A stretch of DNA of 64,000 bases from Archilochus colubris (GCA_023079485.1 CM041109.1:124001-188000), one strand, 5' to 3'; positions 42,701 through 53,523 are shown, counted from the stretch's first letter. The notes: generated from the sequence alone by a model not told the origin. Numbers and translations are program-made.

Positions 42701-45700
42701 TTTTGGGGTGTTTGGGGTCCTGGGGGAGTTTGTGTGTCCCAGGTTTTTGGGGGTGTTGGGGGGGTTGGATGTCCCAGGAGGGTTTTGGGGGTGTTTGGGG
42801 GGGGTTTGGGTGTCCTGGGAGGGTTTTGGGGGTGTTTGGGGGGGTTTTGGGTGTCCCAGGAGGGTTTTGGGGGTGTTTGGGGGGGGTTTGGATGTCCTGG
42901 GAGGGTTTTGGGGGTGTTTGGGGGGGGTTTGGATGTCCCAGGAGGGTTTTGGGGGTGTTTTGGGGTGTTTGGGGTCCCAGGGGAGTCTCTGTGATCCCGG
43001 GAGGTTTTTTGGGGGGACTCCCGTGATTTTTTTAGGGTCGTTTTGGGGTTTTTCGGGGTCTCACTGGGGATGGGTCTGAGCACGTCGGGGATGAGGATCT
43101 CCACCAGGCTCTGGTAGAGGACGTGGTCGCAGTCCCGAGCCCAGCGCAGCACCGGCTCCTGCCGGGCCAGAGCCACCAAGCGGCTGCGGGGCAAACGCTT
43201 CTCCGCCTCTTCGTGCCTGAGAAGGGGAGGGGGGATGACGTCACAGGGCTCTGACGTCACCGGGGAGGTGCAGAGGAGGTGGAAGGGAAGGGGGGGGGGG
43301 TGGGGAACCCCCCCCTTTTGGACTCACACGGAGGCGGGGGGGGCTGAGGCTTCGCTGGGGGGGCTCAAACTGCAGCGCCAGAAGCTCTTCCAGAGAGTTT
43401 CCACCAAGGAGAACTGGAGGTTGATCATCACATCCACGATGGCCTGGGGGAAAACGGGGGGAAAATGGGCAATAAAACCCAAGGGGGGGTCAGGAAAGGG
43501 TTGGGAAAGTCAGAAAGGTTCCTAAAGGGTTTGTTTTGGGGGGGGGGTTTTGTCCTCACCTCGCAGTGCTCCCGGTAAAGCAGCTGGAAGGACTTGAGGT
43601 CCTCGGGGGTGGCACCCTCAGGAAGGGGCTTCCCCTGCAGATCCAGCTCAGGGAACTCGGGAAGGGCCCGGGAGGCGTCTGGGGGGGGGAAAAACAGTGA
43701 GGGGGGGGTTTGGGGGGGGTCTGGGGGGGTCAAGAGGGGGTTTGGGGGGGGTTGGAAGAAGGAGAGATGGAGTTCGGGGAAGTTGGGGGAGCTGAGGGGG
43801 AATCTGGGGTGGGGGAAAGAGGGTGAGGGGGGATCTGGGGGGGTTGAAAAGGGGGTGAGGGGGGTGTCTGGGGGGGGGGAAAAAGGTGAGGAGGGGGTTT
43901 GGGGGGGGTCTGGGGGGGTCAAGAGGGGGTTTGGGGGGGGTTGGAAGAAGGAGAGATGGAGTTCGGGGAAGTTGGGGAGGGTGCAGGGGGGTGCAGGGGG
44001 GGTAAAAAGGGTCAGGGGGGGTCTGGGGGGGTTGAAAAGGGGGTGAGGGGGGTGTCTGGGGGGGGGGAAAAAGGTGAGGGGGGGGTTTAGGGGGGGTCTG
44101 GGGGGGTCAAGAGGGGGTTTGGGGGGGGTTGGAAGAAGGAGAGATGGAGTTTGGGGAAGTTGGGGAGGGTGCAGGGGGGTCTGGGGGGGTGAGAGGGGGT
44201 CTGGGGGGGTGAAAAGAGGGTGAGGAGGGGTCTGGGGGAGGGAAATAATGTGAGGGGGGGTCTGGTGGGGGGGGCAGAGGGGTTGGAGGGGTTTTGGGGG
44301 GGGTCTGGGGGGGTCAAGAGGGGGTTTGGAAGAAGGAGAGATGGAGTTCGGGGAAGTTGGGGAAGGTGCAGGGGGGTCTGGGGGGGTAAAAAGGGTGAGG
44401 GGGGGTCTGGGGAGGTTGAAAAGGGGGTGAGGGGGGGTCTGGGGGGGGAAATGATGTGAGGGGGGGTCTGGTGGGGGGGGCAGAGGGGTTGGGGGGGTTT
44501 TGGGGGGGATCTGGGGGGGTTAAAGGGGGTTTGGGGGGGGTTGGAGGAAGCAGAGGTGGAGTTTGGGGAAGTTGGGGAGGGTGCAGGGGGGTCTAGGGGG
44601 GGTGAAAAGAGGGTGAGGGGGTCTGGAAATATGTGAGGGTCTGGTGGGGGCAGTGGGGTTGGGGGTAAAGGGGTTTGGGGGTTGGGGAAGAGAGATGGAG
44701 TTCGGTGGGGAGGGTGGGGGTCTGGGGGTAAAGAGGGTGAGGGTGGGGGAAATAATGTGAGGGGGCTGGTGGGGGGCAGAGGGGTTGGGGGGGCTTTGGG
44801 GGGGGTCTGGGGGGGTCAAAAGATGGTTTGGGGGGGATTGGAGGAAGAAGAGATGGAGTTCGGGGAAGTTGGGGGAGCTGAGGGGGAATCTGGGGTGGGG
44901 GAAAGAGGGTGAGGGGGGGTCTGGGGGGGTTGAAAAGAGGGTGAGGGGGGGTCTGGGGGAGGGAAATGATGTGAGGGGGTCTGGTGGGGGGCAGAGGGTT
45001 GGGGGTCTGGGGGTCTGGGGGTCAAGGGGGTTGGGGGTTGGAGGAAGCAGAGATGGAGTTGGGAAGTTGGGGAGGGGTCGGGGGGGTCTGGGGGGGAAAA
45101 GAGGGTGAGGGTCTGAAATGATGTGGGGGGCTGGTGGGGGGCAGAGGTTGGGGGGTTTTGGGGGTGGGGTCAAAGGGGGTTTGGGGGGTTGGAGAAGAGA
45201 GATGGAGTTCGGGAGGTTGGGGGCTGAGGGGATCTGGGGTGGGGAAAGAGGTGAGGGTCTGGGGGGTTGAAAGGGTGGGGGTCTGGGGAAATGATGTATG
45301 GGGGCTGGTGGGGGCGGGGTTGGTCTGGGGTCAAGGGGTTTGGGGTTGGAAGAAGGAGAGATGGGTTCGGGAAGTTGGGGAGGGTGCAGGGGGTCTGGGG
45401 GGGAAAAAAGGGTGAGGGGGGGCTGGGGGGGGGAAATGATGTGGGGGGGGCTGGTGGGGGGGGCAGAGGGGTTGGGAGGGTTTTGGGGGGGTCTGGGGGG
45501 GTCAAAAGGGGGTTTGGGGGGTTGGAGGAAGCAGAGATGGAGTTCGGGGAAGTTGGGGAGGGTGCAGAGGGGTCTGGGGGGTTGAGGGGGGGTCTGGGGG
45601 GCTGAAAAGAGGGGGAGAGGGGGTCTGGGGGGGGGGAAAAGTGAGGGGGGGGGTTTGGGGAGGTCTTGGGGGGTCAAAGAGGGTTTGGGGGGGGTTGGAG

Positions 45701-48700
45701 GAAGCAGAGGTGGAGTTCGGGGAATTTGGGGAGGGTGCAGAGGGGTCTGGGGGGGGGAAAAGGGAGTGAGAAGGGGTCTGGGGGGGTCAGAAGGGGGCGA
45801 GGGGGGGCCCGGGGGGGTCTGAAGTGTTCTGGGGGGGTTGGGAGGGGGTTTGGGGGGGTCTGAGGTGGTTTTGGGGGGGATTGGAGGCAGCGGCTTCCCC
45901 TGGGGGTTGAGTTTGGGGAATTTGGGGAGGGTGCAGGGGGTCTGGGGGGGGGAGGGAAAGGGGGGGGGGATTTAGGGGGCTCTGGGGGGGTCTGGGAGAG
46001 GGGTTGGGGGGGGGGGTTTCTTTTTGGGGGGGGGTCTCCTCACCCAGGAACTGTTGGTACTGCTGGACCTGGGCGCTGATGTCGTTGAGGCTGGCGGGGG
46101 GGGGCTGCCCCGCAGGGACCCCATTGCTGACCCCCTCCACCTTCTGGATGGGCTTCAGGCTGGGGGGGGGACACGGGGGGGTCAGGGGGGGCTCCCGGGG
46201 GGGGTGGGGACCCCCCTGTAATGCTGAGACCCCCCCAAAACCTTCCTTGTCCCTCCACAGCCCAACGGTGCCGGGAGATCCCTGAGACCCTGGGGGGGTT
46301 TTGGGGGGTCCTTGGGGGGGGTTGAGGGTCCTGGGGGGGGCTCTGGGGACTCCTGTGGGGGGGGGGAATCCCCAGAGGTGTTTGGGGGGGGTCAGGAGGG
46401 TTTTGGGGGGGTTCAGGAGGGTTTGGGGTCTCTGCCCCCCCCCCGTGTTCCTCCACAGTCCCTGTGCCCACAGAGAGCGCGTGGAGGGGTTTGGGGGGGT
46501 GGGGGCGATTTTGGGGGTGCTGGGGGGGTTTTGGGGTCTCGGGGGGGTCTCGGGGGGGTCGGGGGGGTTCAGGAGGCTTTGGGGGGGGGTCAGGAGGGTT
46601 TTGGGGGGGTTCAGGAGGGTTTGGGGTCTCTGCCCCCCCCCCGTGTTCCTCCACAGTCCCTGTGCCCACAGAGAGTGTGTGGAGGGGTTTGGGGGTGCTG
46701 GGGGGGGTTTGGGGTCCTGGGGGGGTCTTGGGGGGGTCGGGGGGGTTCAGGAGGTTTTGGGGGGGGGGGCAGGAGGGTTTTGGGGGGGGTTCAGGGTCCC
46801 TGTCCCCCCACAGTGCTCCTCAAGGATGCTGCAAGATCTCTGAGTCCACAGAGAGCGCGTGGAGGGGTTTGGGGGGGTGGGGGGAATTTTGGGGGTCCCG
46901 GGGGGGTTTTGGGGGGTCCCGGGGTGGCCTCGGGGGGGTCGAGGGGGTTCAGGAGGTTTTGGGGGAGGTTTTGGGGGGGTCAGGATGGTTCTGGGGGGGG
47001 GGGGTCAGGAGGGTTTGAGCATCCCTCAAGGATGCTGCGAGACCCTGGTACCCATGGAGAGCGCGTGGAGGGGTTTGGGGGGGTGGGGGGGATTCTGGGG
47101 GTGCCGGGGGGGTTTTGGGGTCCCGGGGGGGTCTCGGGGGGGTCCCGGGGGGGTTCAGGAGGCTTTGGGGGGGGGTCAGGACAGTTTTGGGGGGGGGTCA
47201 GGAGGATTTGAGCATCCCTCAAGGATGCTGCGAGATCCCGGTACCCATGGAGAGCGCGTGGAGGGGTTTGGGGGGGTGGGGGCGATTCTGGGGGTGCCGG
47301 GGGGGTTTTGGGGGTGCCGGGGGGGTCTCGGGGGGGTCGAGGGGGTTCAGGAGGTTTTGGGGGAGGTTTTGGGGGGGTCAGGACGGTTTTGGGGGGGGGT
47401 TCAGGAGGGTTTGAGCATCCCTCAAGGATGCTGCGAGACCCCGGTACCCATGGAGAGCGCGGGAGGGGTTTGGGGGTGGGGGATTTGGGGGTGCCGGGGG
47501 TTTGGGGTCCGGGGTGGCTCGGGGGGGTCGGGGGGTTCAGGAGGTTTTGGGGGGGGGTCAGGAGGTTTTGGGGGGGGGTCAGGAGGGTTTGAGCATCCCT
47601 CAAGGATGCTGCGAGATCCTGGTACCCATGGAGAGCGCGTGGAGGGGTTTGGGGGGGTGGGGGGGATTCTGGGGGTGCCGGGGGGGTTTTGGGGTCCCGG
47701 GGGGGTCTCGGGGGGGTCGGGGGGGTTCAGGAGGCTTTGGGGGGGGGTCAGGACGGTTTTGGGGGGGGGTCAGGAGGATTTGAGCATCCCTCAAGGATGC
47801 TGCGAGATCCCGGTACCCATGGAGAGCGCGTGGAGGGGTTTGGGGGGGTGGGGGGGATTCTGGGGGTGCCGGGGGGGTTTTGGGGGTCCCGGGGGGTCTC
47901 AGGGGGGTCGGGGGGGTTCAGGAGGCTTTGGGGGGGGGTCAGGACGGTTTTGGGGGGGGGTCAGGAGGGTTTGAGCATCCCTCAAGGATGCTGCGAGATC
48001 CCGGTACCCATGGAGAGCGCGTGGAGGGGCTTGGGGGGGTCGGGGCAATTTTGGGGGTGCCGGGGGGGTTTTGGGGGTCCCGGGGGGGTCTGGGGGGGTC
48101 GTGGGGGGGTCCTCTCACCGCTGTTTCTGGGTGAAAGGTTGCTGGCGCAGGGCCAAGTGCTGCTGCTCCTCCACCAGGCGCAGGAGGGGGGAGCTGCCCT
48201 TGATCCGCAGCCCGTAGTAATGGTACTTGGAGTTCCCCCTGCAGGAAAAAGGGGGGGTCAGGGGGGGTTTGGGGGGGTCAGGGAGGGTTTGGGGGTTTGG
48301 GGGGGGGGTCCTTGGGGGGATTTGGGGGGGGTCTGATACACCCCAACCCCCCCACAGAGACCCTTCTGCCTGTATCAACCCACAGTGTGATGGGGATGGG
48401 ATGGGGGGGAGAAGGTGGGGGGGGTTGGTTAGGGGGGATCTGGGGGGGGTTTGTGGGGGGATTTTTGGGTGCGGGGGGGTCTCAAGGGGTGTCTCAGGGT
48501 TGGGGGATGGGTGTGGGGGGGTCTCAGGGGTGTTTGAGGCCCCCCTGAGATGTCCCCATGTGTCTGCAGCAGCTCTGTGTCTTGGGGAGGGTCTGGGGGG
48601 GCTTTTTGGGGGGTTAGGGGGGGTTTCGGGGGGGGGGGGGAGGCTTGGGTGCTGGGGGGGGGTCCTCAGGGTTTGGGTAGGGGGGGGGAGGGCTCAGGGG

Positions 48701-51700
48701 TGTTTGGGGCCCCCCCGAGGTGTCCCCAGCAGCAGCTCCGTGTCCCCAGGCTGTGCCTGGGAGGTTTTTGGGGTGATGGGTTTTTTTTGGGGTGGGGGCT
48801 GTTTTTTCGGGGGGGGGTGAGACTTGGGGGGGGGGTAGGGTGTCAGGGGGTGACTCAGGGTTTGGGGATGGGTGTGGGGGGGGTCTCAGGGGTGTTTGGG
48901 GCCCCCCCAAGGTGTCTGCAGTGTGTCCCCACCCCCGGGGTCTGCCTGCGTGGGTTTCGGTTGGTTTTTTCGGGGTGGGGGTTGTTTTTTGGGGGGGGGT
49001 TGTTTTTTGGGGGGGGTGATTTGGAGAGGGGGGGAGGGTCTCAGGGGGTGTCTCAGGGTTTGTATGTGTGTGTATGGGGGTGTTTGGGGCCCCCCCGAGG
49101 TGTCTGCAGCACCTCCCTGCCCCCGGGCTCTGCGTGCCTGGTTTTGGGGCTCTGTTTTTCTGGGGAGGGGGTGTTTTTTTTGGGGGGGGGCAGATTTAGG
49201 GTGGGGAGGGTCTCAAGGGGTGTCTCAGGGTTTGGGATGGGTGGGTGGGGGGGTCTCAGGGGTGTTTGGGGCCCCCCCGAGGTGTCTGCAGCACCTCCCT
49301 GCCCCCGGGCTCTGTGTGCCTGGTTTTGGGGCTCTATTTTTCTGGGGAGGGGGTGTTTTTTCGGGGGGGGGGGGGGAGATTTCGGGAGGGGGAGGGTGTC
49401 AGGGGGTGGGGAGGGTCTCAGGGGGTGTCTCAGGGTTTGTATGTGTGTGTATGGGGGTGTTTGGGGCCCCCCCGAGGTGTCTGCAGCACCTCCCTGCCCC
49501 CGTGCTGTACATGCGTGGTTTTCAGTCGGGTTTTTCGGGGAGGGGGCTGCTATTTTGGGGAGGGGGTGTCGGTGTTTCTCGGGGGGGGCTCTGTCCCCAC
49601 CGTGTCCCCAGCCGCCGTGTGCGCAGCCCCATGAAGACGGAGCGGATCAGCTTCCCGAAGGAGGCGGCGTTGATGGGGTCGAGGCGGTGGCCCTGGCAGT
49701 GCAGGAGGTAGTGGCAGTACAGGGTGGAGCGGGGCAGGGACACCCCCTCGGCCGTCTCGTAGTTATCCAGCAGCCACTGCACCTGGGGGGGGGTGTGACG
49801 TCACACCGGGACACCCCCACAAACCCCCCCGACCCCCCTAAATCCCCCCCTGACCCCCCAAATCCCCCCCTGATTCCCCAAACCTCCCCTGAGCCCCGCA
49901 CCCCCCACAAACCCCGCCCCCTTTTCGCCCCGCCCCTCCCATCCTCCACCCTTATGACGTCACTCAGCCTCTATGACATCACACAACCCCTCTGAGCCCC
50001 CCAAACTTCCCCAAACCCCCCCCGACCCCCCAACACCCCCCCGATTCCCGCACCCCCCCCAAACCCCACCCGTTCCTCAAACCCCGCCCCTTTTTGCCCC
50101 GCCCCTCCCATCCTCCACCCTTGTGACGTCACTCAGCCTCTATGACATCACACACAACCCCCCCACCCCCCCCCCCGACCCCCCAAAACCCCCCGATTCC
50201 CAAACCCCCCCCAAGCCCCACCCCCTAAACCCCGCCCCTTTTGGCCCCGCCCCTCCCATCCTCCACCCTTATGACGTCACTCAGCCTCTATGATATCACA
50301 CAACCCCTCTGAGCCCCCAAACCCCCGACCCCCAAAACCCCCGATTCCGCACCCCCAAACCCACCCGTTCCTCAAACCCCGCCCCTTTCTGCCCCGCCCC
50401 TCCCATCCTCCACCCTTGTGACGTCCTCAGCCTCTATGACATCACAAACCCCCCCGACCCCCAACCCCCTGACCCCCCAAATCCCCCCCTGATTCCCCAA
50501 ACCTCCCCTGAGCCCCGCACCCCCCACAAACCCCGCCCCCTTTTCGCCCCGCCCCTCCCATCCTCCACCCTTATGACGTCACTCAGCCTCTATGACATCA
50601 CACAACCCCTCTGAGCCCCCCAAACTTCCCCAAACCCCCCCCGACCCCCCAACACCCCCCCGATTCCCGCACCCCCCCCAAACCCCACCCGTTCCTCAAA
50701 CCCCGCCCCTTTTTGCCCCGCCCCTCCCATCCTCCACCCTTGTGACGTCACTCAGCCTCTATGACATCACACACAACCCCCCCACCCCTCTGACCCCCCC
50801 AAACCCCCCCCGACCCCCCAAAACCCCCCCGATTCCCGCACCCCCCCCAAACCCCACCCGTTCCTCAAACCCCGCCCCTTTTGGCCCCGCCCCGCCCATC
50901 CTGCACCCCTATGACGTCACAACTCCCTCCTCAACCTCTATGACATCACACACAGCCCCCCCACCCCTCTGACCCCCCCAAACCCCCCCCAATCCCCCCC
51001 TGAACCCCCCAAACCCCCCCATTCCCACACCCCCCAAACCCCGCCCACTCCCCAAACCCCGCCCCTTTCCGCCCCTCCCCTATGACGTCACAACCCCCTC
51101 CTCACCCTCTATGACATCACAACCCCCCCCAAACCCCAATTTTTCCCAAAACTCCCATTTCTTACCCCAAAACACCCCCAACCCCCCCCCATATTCCACC
51201 CCTCCCCCCCCCCAATTTCCCCTCCCCCCAAATCCCCTTTTTTCCCATGGGGGGGGTCCCGGGGGGGGTCCCACCCCCCTCTCCCCCCCCTTTTTCCCCC
51301 CCCATTTGCCCCCCCCTCACATTTATTGCCCCCCCCACCCCATCCTCCCCATTCCCCCATTTCCCTCCTCCCCATTTTCCCCCCATTCCCCCCAAACCCC
51401 CATTTTACCCCTGGGCTCCACCCTCCCCATTTGCCTCACATTTATTGCCCCCCTCCCCATTCCTCCCCATTTCCCCCATTTCCTCCCCATTTTCCCCATT
51501 TCCCCCTCCCCCATTTCCCCCCCCTCCCCCCCATTTGCCCTCCATTTTGCCCCACCCCATCCCACTTTCCTCCTCCCTCTCCCTTCCTTTGCCCCCCATT
51601 TCCCCAAACCCCCATTTTACCCCGAGAGCCCCCACCTATCCCTCATTTGCCCTCCCATTTACTGCCCCCCACCCCATTCCCCCATTTCTCCTCCCATTTC

Positions 51701-53523
51701 CTCCTCCCCTTCTTTGCCCTCCCATTTCCCAAACCCCCATTTTCCCGCTCCCCCCTTTTCCCCATTTCCCCTCCCCATTTCAAACCCCATTCTCTCCACC
51801 CCCCACCCCCCATTTGCCCCTCACATTTATTGCCCCCCATTCCATTTCCCCATTTCCTCCTCCTTCTCCCCTGTCCCCTTCATTTTCCCCTCCCATTTCC
51901 CAAACCCCCATTTTACCCCCGGGGGGGTCTCTCCCCCCTTTCCCCCCCCCCAAAACAACCCCCCCGGGGTGGGGGTGTTCTCACCGTGGCCGGGGATGCT
52001 CTGGTGGTGTGGGAGTAGGGCTGCCCTGCCCCCCCCAGCGTGTACCCCCCCCCCTGAATGACAAAACCCCCGGGGGGGCCCGAGGAGGGGGTGGGGGGGG
52101 TGGGGGGGGCAGCTCCTTGGGGTTGGGGGGGCTGCGGGGGGGGGTTTTGGGGAGGGGGGGGGGAAACGTACATGGAGACGGGGGGGTTGGGGGGGGTGGG
52201 TTGGGAGGTTTGGGGGGGGGCTGGTGGAGGGGGGGGGGGGCTGGGATCCACGGGGCCCCCCCCGGCCCCCCCAGGACCCCCCCCCGAGTTTTCGTAGTAG
52301 GAGGTGGAGCCCCCCTGGGTGTAAAGGGGGGGGGGGTCGTAGGGGTAGGAGGAGGAACGGCTGTGGGGGGGGGAAAGAAATTAATTAATGGTTGTTTTGG
52401 GGTGGGGGGGGGAAGGGGGGGCTCCCCCCTCCCTAAAAATATGGGGGGGGGGCAAAATAAACCCAACTCACATGGCAGTGGGGGGGTAGGAAGCGTCCGT
52501 CCCCCCCCCCTCCACGTAGGGCGTGGGGTAAACGTGGGGGGGCAGCGGCTGCACCTGGGGGCAAAAGGGGGCAAAAGGGGGGGTGAGACCCCTCAACCCC
52601 CCTGTTTTTAAGTGACCCCCCATTTAGACACCCCCCCCACTTTAAACACCCCCCACACACACTTCCACCCCCCCACTCACCTCCTGGGGGGGCCCGGGCT
52701 TGGGGGGGGCTGAGCCGGGGGGAGCCGGGGAGCGCTGGGGGACACAGAAAATGGGGGAGTTAGGGGTGACCCCCCCACTGCCCACACCCCAAAATAATTC
52801 CTGCCCCCCCCCCAGGGCTTTGACCCCTCCCCATTTTTATGCCCCCCCCCATACTTTTGGGGTGCCCCCCCCCGGATTTCCGCCCCCCCCCAGAATCCTT
52901 GGGACCCCCCTTGGGTTTTCCCCCCCCCCCATATTTTTGGGGTGCCCCCCCAGGGTCTTTTCTCCCCCCCCCAAATCTCTGGGACCCCCCCTCAGGTTCC
53001 CCCCCCCTTATTTTACTGCCCCCCCCCTTTTTTTTGGGGGGTGCCCCCCCCCTTGACCCCCGGGTCCCTTCTCCCCCAAACTCCTGACCCCCTCAGGTTC
53101 CTCCCTTATTTTCCTCCCCATATTTTTGGGGTGCCCCAGGTTTCTCCCCCAGATCCCTACCCTCAGCCCCCCTATTTCCCCCACCTGCACCCCCGGGACT
53201 GCCGGGGCGCGGGGCGGGCCGGCTCCCTCCTCGCTGGGCCTCAGCGCAGCCTCTGGGGGCAGAGAGGGGGTCAGGGGGTCACAGCGACTCACCCCCCCCA
53301 CTGTGTCCGTGTCCCCCGTGTCACTACCCGCCACGGTGACCACGATGAATTGGGGGAGGGGCGCGGGGGGGCGGGGGAGGGGGGCGGGGGAGGAGGGGGG
53401 GCCACCCGGGAGCTCCGCCCCGAAGGGAGGGGCTGGGGGACCCGGGGGGGGGGGAGGAGGAGGAGGAGGAGGGGGTTGCTGAGGGGGCGTGGTCAGCTCG
53501 GTGACGTAGCTCTGCGTTGCCAT
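36642..53523 (-). CDS. RFX1: RFX1 transcription factor (17 coding exons)
   Basis: RFX1 is a winged-helix factor that binds X-box palindromes as a dimer. Exons in transcript order: 53328-53523, 53185-53252, 52681-52734, 52472-52554, 51985-52360, 49601-49782, 48119-48238, 46044-46159, 43560-43678, 43328-43443, 43065-43216, 41609-41706, 39825-39974, 38271-38479, 37430-37583, 37269-37314, 36642-36796. Phases agree and total 797 codons plus TGA. The DNA-binding domain spans two exons ([40 protein letters not shown], then [13 protein letters not shown]). Downstream come [62 protein letters not shown] and [20 protein letters not shown]. The end, an acidic Glu run and LFVPALPSS, is typical of RFX1 rather than RFX2 or RFX3. 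Human RFX1 is 979 residues; most of the missing length is the Gln-rich N-terminal activation region. Confidence 0.96.
36860..37140. repeat. GGGGGGACAGGGGGGACA repeat, last RFX1 intron
   Basis: Purine-rich short units (GGGGGGACAGTGGGGGACAG) in the intron between the last two coding exons. Confidence 0.85.
37590..38265. repeat. GTGGGGACACGTGGGGATGT minisatellite, RFX1 intron
   Basis: 37600-38060 consists of units with repeated ACACGTGGGGA and larger blocks (GGGCACCCTTGGGAGCATTG at about 37654 and 37855). 38150-38260 consists of TGTCCCCCCATGTCCCCTGC units. No exon is visible. Confidence 0.9.
38490..38830. repeat. GACCCACAGCAGGGACCCAC and TGTCCCTGTCCCCCGTGGGT repeats, RFX1 intron
   Basis: Two short arrays lie on the left side of the inverted-repeat element at 38833-39055. 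Confidence 0.85.
38833..39055. mobile_element. Non-autonomous hAT-like MITE (foldback element) in an RFX1 intron
   Basis: A 223-bp block with normal base composition. It has perfect 29-bp terminal inverted repeats at 38833-38861 (AGTGAAATGAGGCACCAGGT then GCCACTAAT) and 39027-39055. A second inverted pair lies inside (GAGCTGGTGTTAATCCCACC at 38879-38898; its partner ends in GAGCTC at 39000). The right end finishes in CACTG, that is CAGTG inward, typical of hAT termini; the left end reads TAGTG. Both flanks contain CCCTGTTC, but the surrounding minisatellite also contains that word, so a target-site duplication cannot be claimed. No open frame. Confidence 0.6.
39060..39815. repeat. CCCCGTGTCTCCCTGTCCCC minisatellite, RFX1 intron
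   Basis: About 750 bp of units such as CCCCGTGGGTCCCTGTTCCC and CATCCTCCCCATCTCTCCCA. It continues the array on the other side of the inverted-repeat element, so the element probably inserted into it. Confidence 0.9.
39995..41130. repeat. CCACAGGAACCCACGGGGAT minisatellite, RFX1 intron
   Basis: About 1.1 kb of 10-11 bp half-units (GGATCCACGG, GGAACCCACA) combined into longer units. GGATCC recurs many times. Both strands stay open over several hundred codons by composition only. Confidence 0.93.
41140..41600. repeat. CCCCATGGGGCAGCCCCCCA minisatellite, RFX1 intron
   Basis: Units of 20-60 bp (GTGCTATGGGGCAGCCCCCC). The array ends at the donor side of exon 41609-41706. Confidence 0.92.
41715..43030. 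repeat. Long G/T-only array, RFX1 intron
   Basis: About 1.3 kb with almost only G and T on the plus strand. 41760-42400 has units such as GGGGGGTGTTTGTGGGTGGG. 42400-43020 has units such as TTTGGGGGTGTTTGGGGGGG and GTCCCAGGAGGGTTTTGGGG. It lies between RFX1 exons 43065-43216 and 41609-41706. G-quadruplex-forming runs are dense on the template strand. Confidence 0.93.
43679..45960 (-). repeat. RFX1 intronic array of degenerate exon-start plus acceptor copies
   Basis: About 13 units of about 150-200 bp carry a plus-strand core, GAGATGGAGTTCGGGGAAGT then TGGGGAGGGTGCAGGGGGGT and CTGGG. The core aligns base by base with the start of exon 43560-43678 and its acceptor (CAGATCCAGCTCAGGGAACT, CGGGAAGGGCCCGGGAGGCG, TCTGGG). 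Cores lie near 43763, 43957, 44144, 44340, 44558, 44694, 44855, 45054, 45206, 45360, 45536, 45711 and 45908. Translated, units read LPNFPELHL against the exon's LPEFPELDL. The last unit (45885) also keeps GCTTCCCCTG from deeper in the exon. Confidence 0.88.
46200..48105. repeat. 190-bp satellite with conserved hairpin, RFX1 intron
   Basis: About nine units with the core GAGAGCGCGTGGAGGGGTTT at about 46474, 46672, 46852, 47059, 47251, 47453, 47633, 47824 and 48016 (period 180-207 bp). From 47020 on, each unit also has AGCATCCCTCAAGGATGCT, a 7-bp stem with a 5-base loop. A weak resemblance to exon 48119-48238 (AAGGTTGCTGGCGCAGGGCC) exists but is not convincing. Confidence 0.85.
48119..49782 (-). 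other. RFX1: RFX1 DNA-binding domain exons
   Basis: Exon 49601-49782 ([20 protein letters not shown] through GLRTRRLGT) and exon 48119-48238 ([20 protein letters not shown]) encode the RFX winged helix. The split codon for Arg joins CG from the first exon to G from the second. Residues of the recognition region ([17 protein letters not shown]) are all present. Confidence 0.95.
48245..49590. repeat. 185-bp satellite in the intron splitting the RFX1 DNA-binding domain
   Basis: Units contain TGTTTGGGGCCCCCCCGAGG then TGTCTGCAGCACCTCCCTGC and GGGGAGGGGGTGTTTTTT. Cores are near 48530, 48699, 48893, 49080, 49263 and 49458 (period about 170-195 bp). Confidence 0.9.
49795..51120. repeat. Tandem GC-box plus CRE modules, RFX1 intron
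   Basis: Eight units of about 150-170 bp carry GC-box sequence CCCCGCCCC(T/G)CCCATCC, then TTATGACGTCACTCAGCCTC and TATGACATCACA. CREs lie at 49955, 50124, 50272, 50419 (mutated to TGACGTCC), 50574, 50743, 50912 and 51083. An additional TGACGTCA at 49795 sits just upstream (in transcript) of exon 49601-49782. Confidence 0.9.
51130..51960. repeat. CCCCATTTCCCCCATTTCCT pyrimidine array, RFX1 intron
   Basis: About 0.8 kb of C/T/A units (CCCATTTGCCCCTCACATTT ATTGCCCCCC recurs near 51310, 51428, 51645 and 51812, split here by a space). No exon is visible. Confidence 0.88.
52740..53180. repeat. CCATATTTTTGGGGTGCCCC minisatellite, RFX1 intron 2
   Basis: About 440 bp of units of roughly 60-90 bp. 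In human this part of the gene carries Gln-rich activation-domain exons. None is detectable here, and exons 2 and 3 join in frame without them. Confidence 0.85.

Noticed and set aside
41698..43260. Minus-strand open frame of 520 codons, Pro/Thr-rich
   Set aside because: Only the RFX1 exon 43065-43216 is real; the rest is the G/T-only intronic array read on its C-rich strand.
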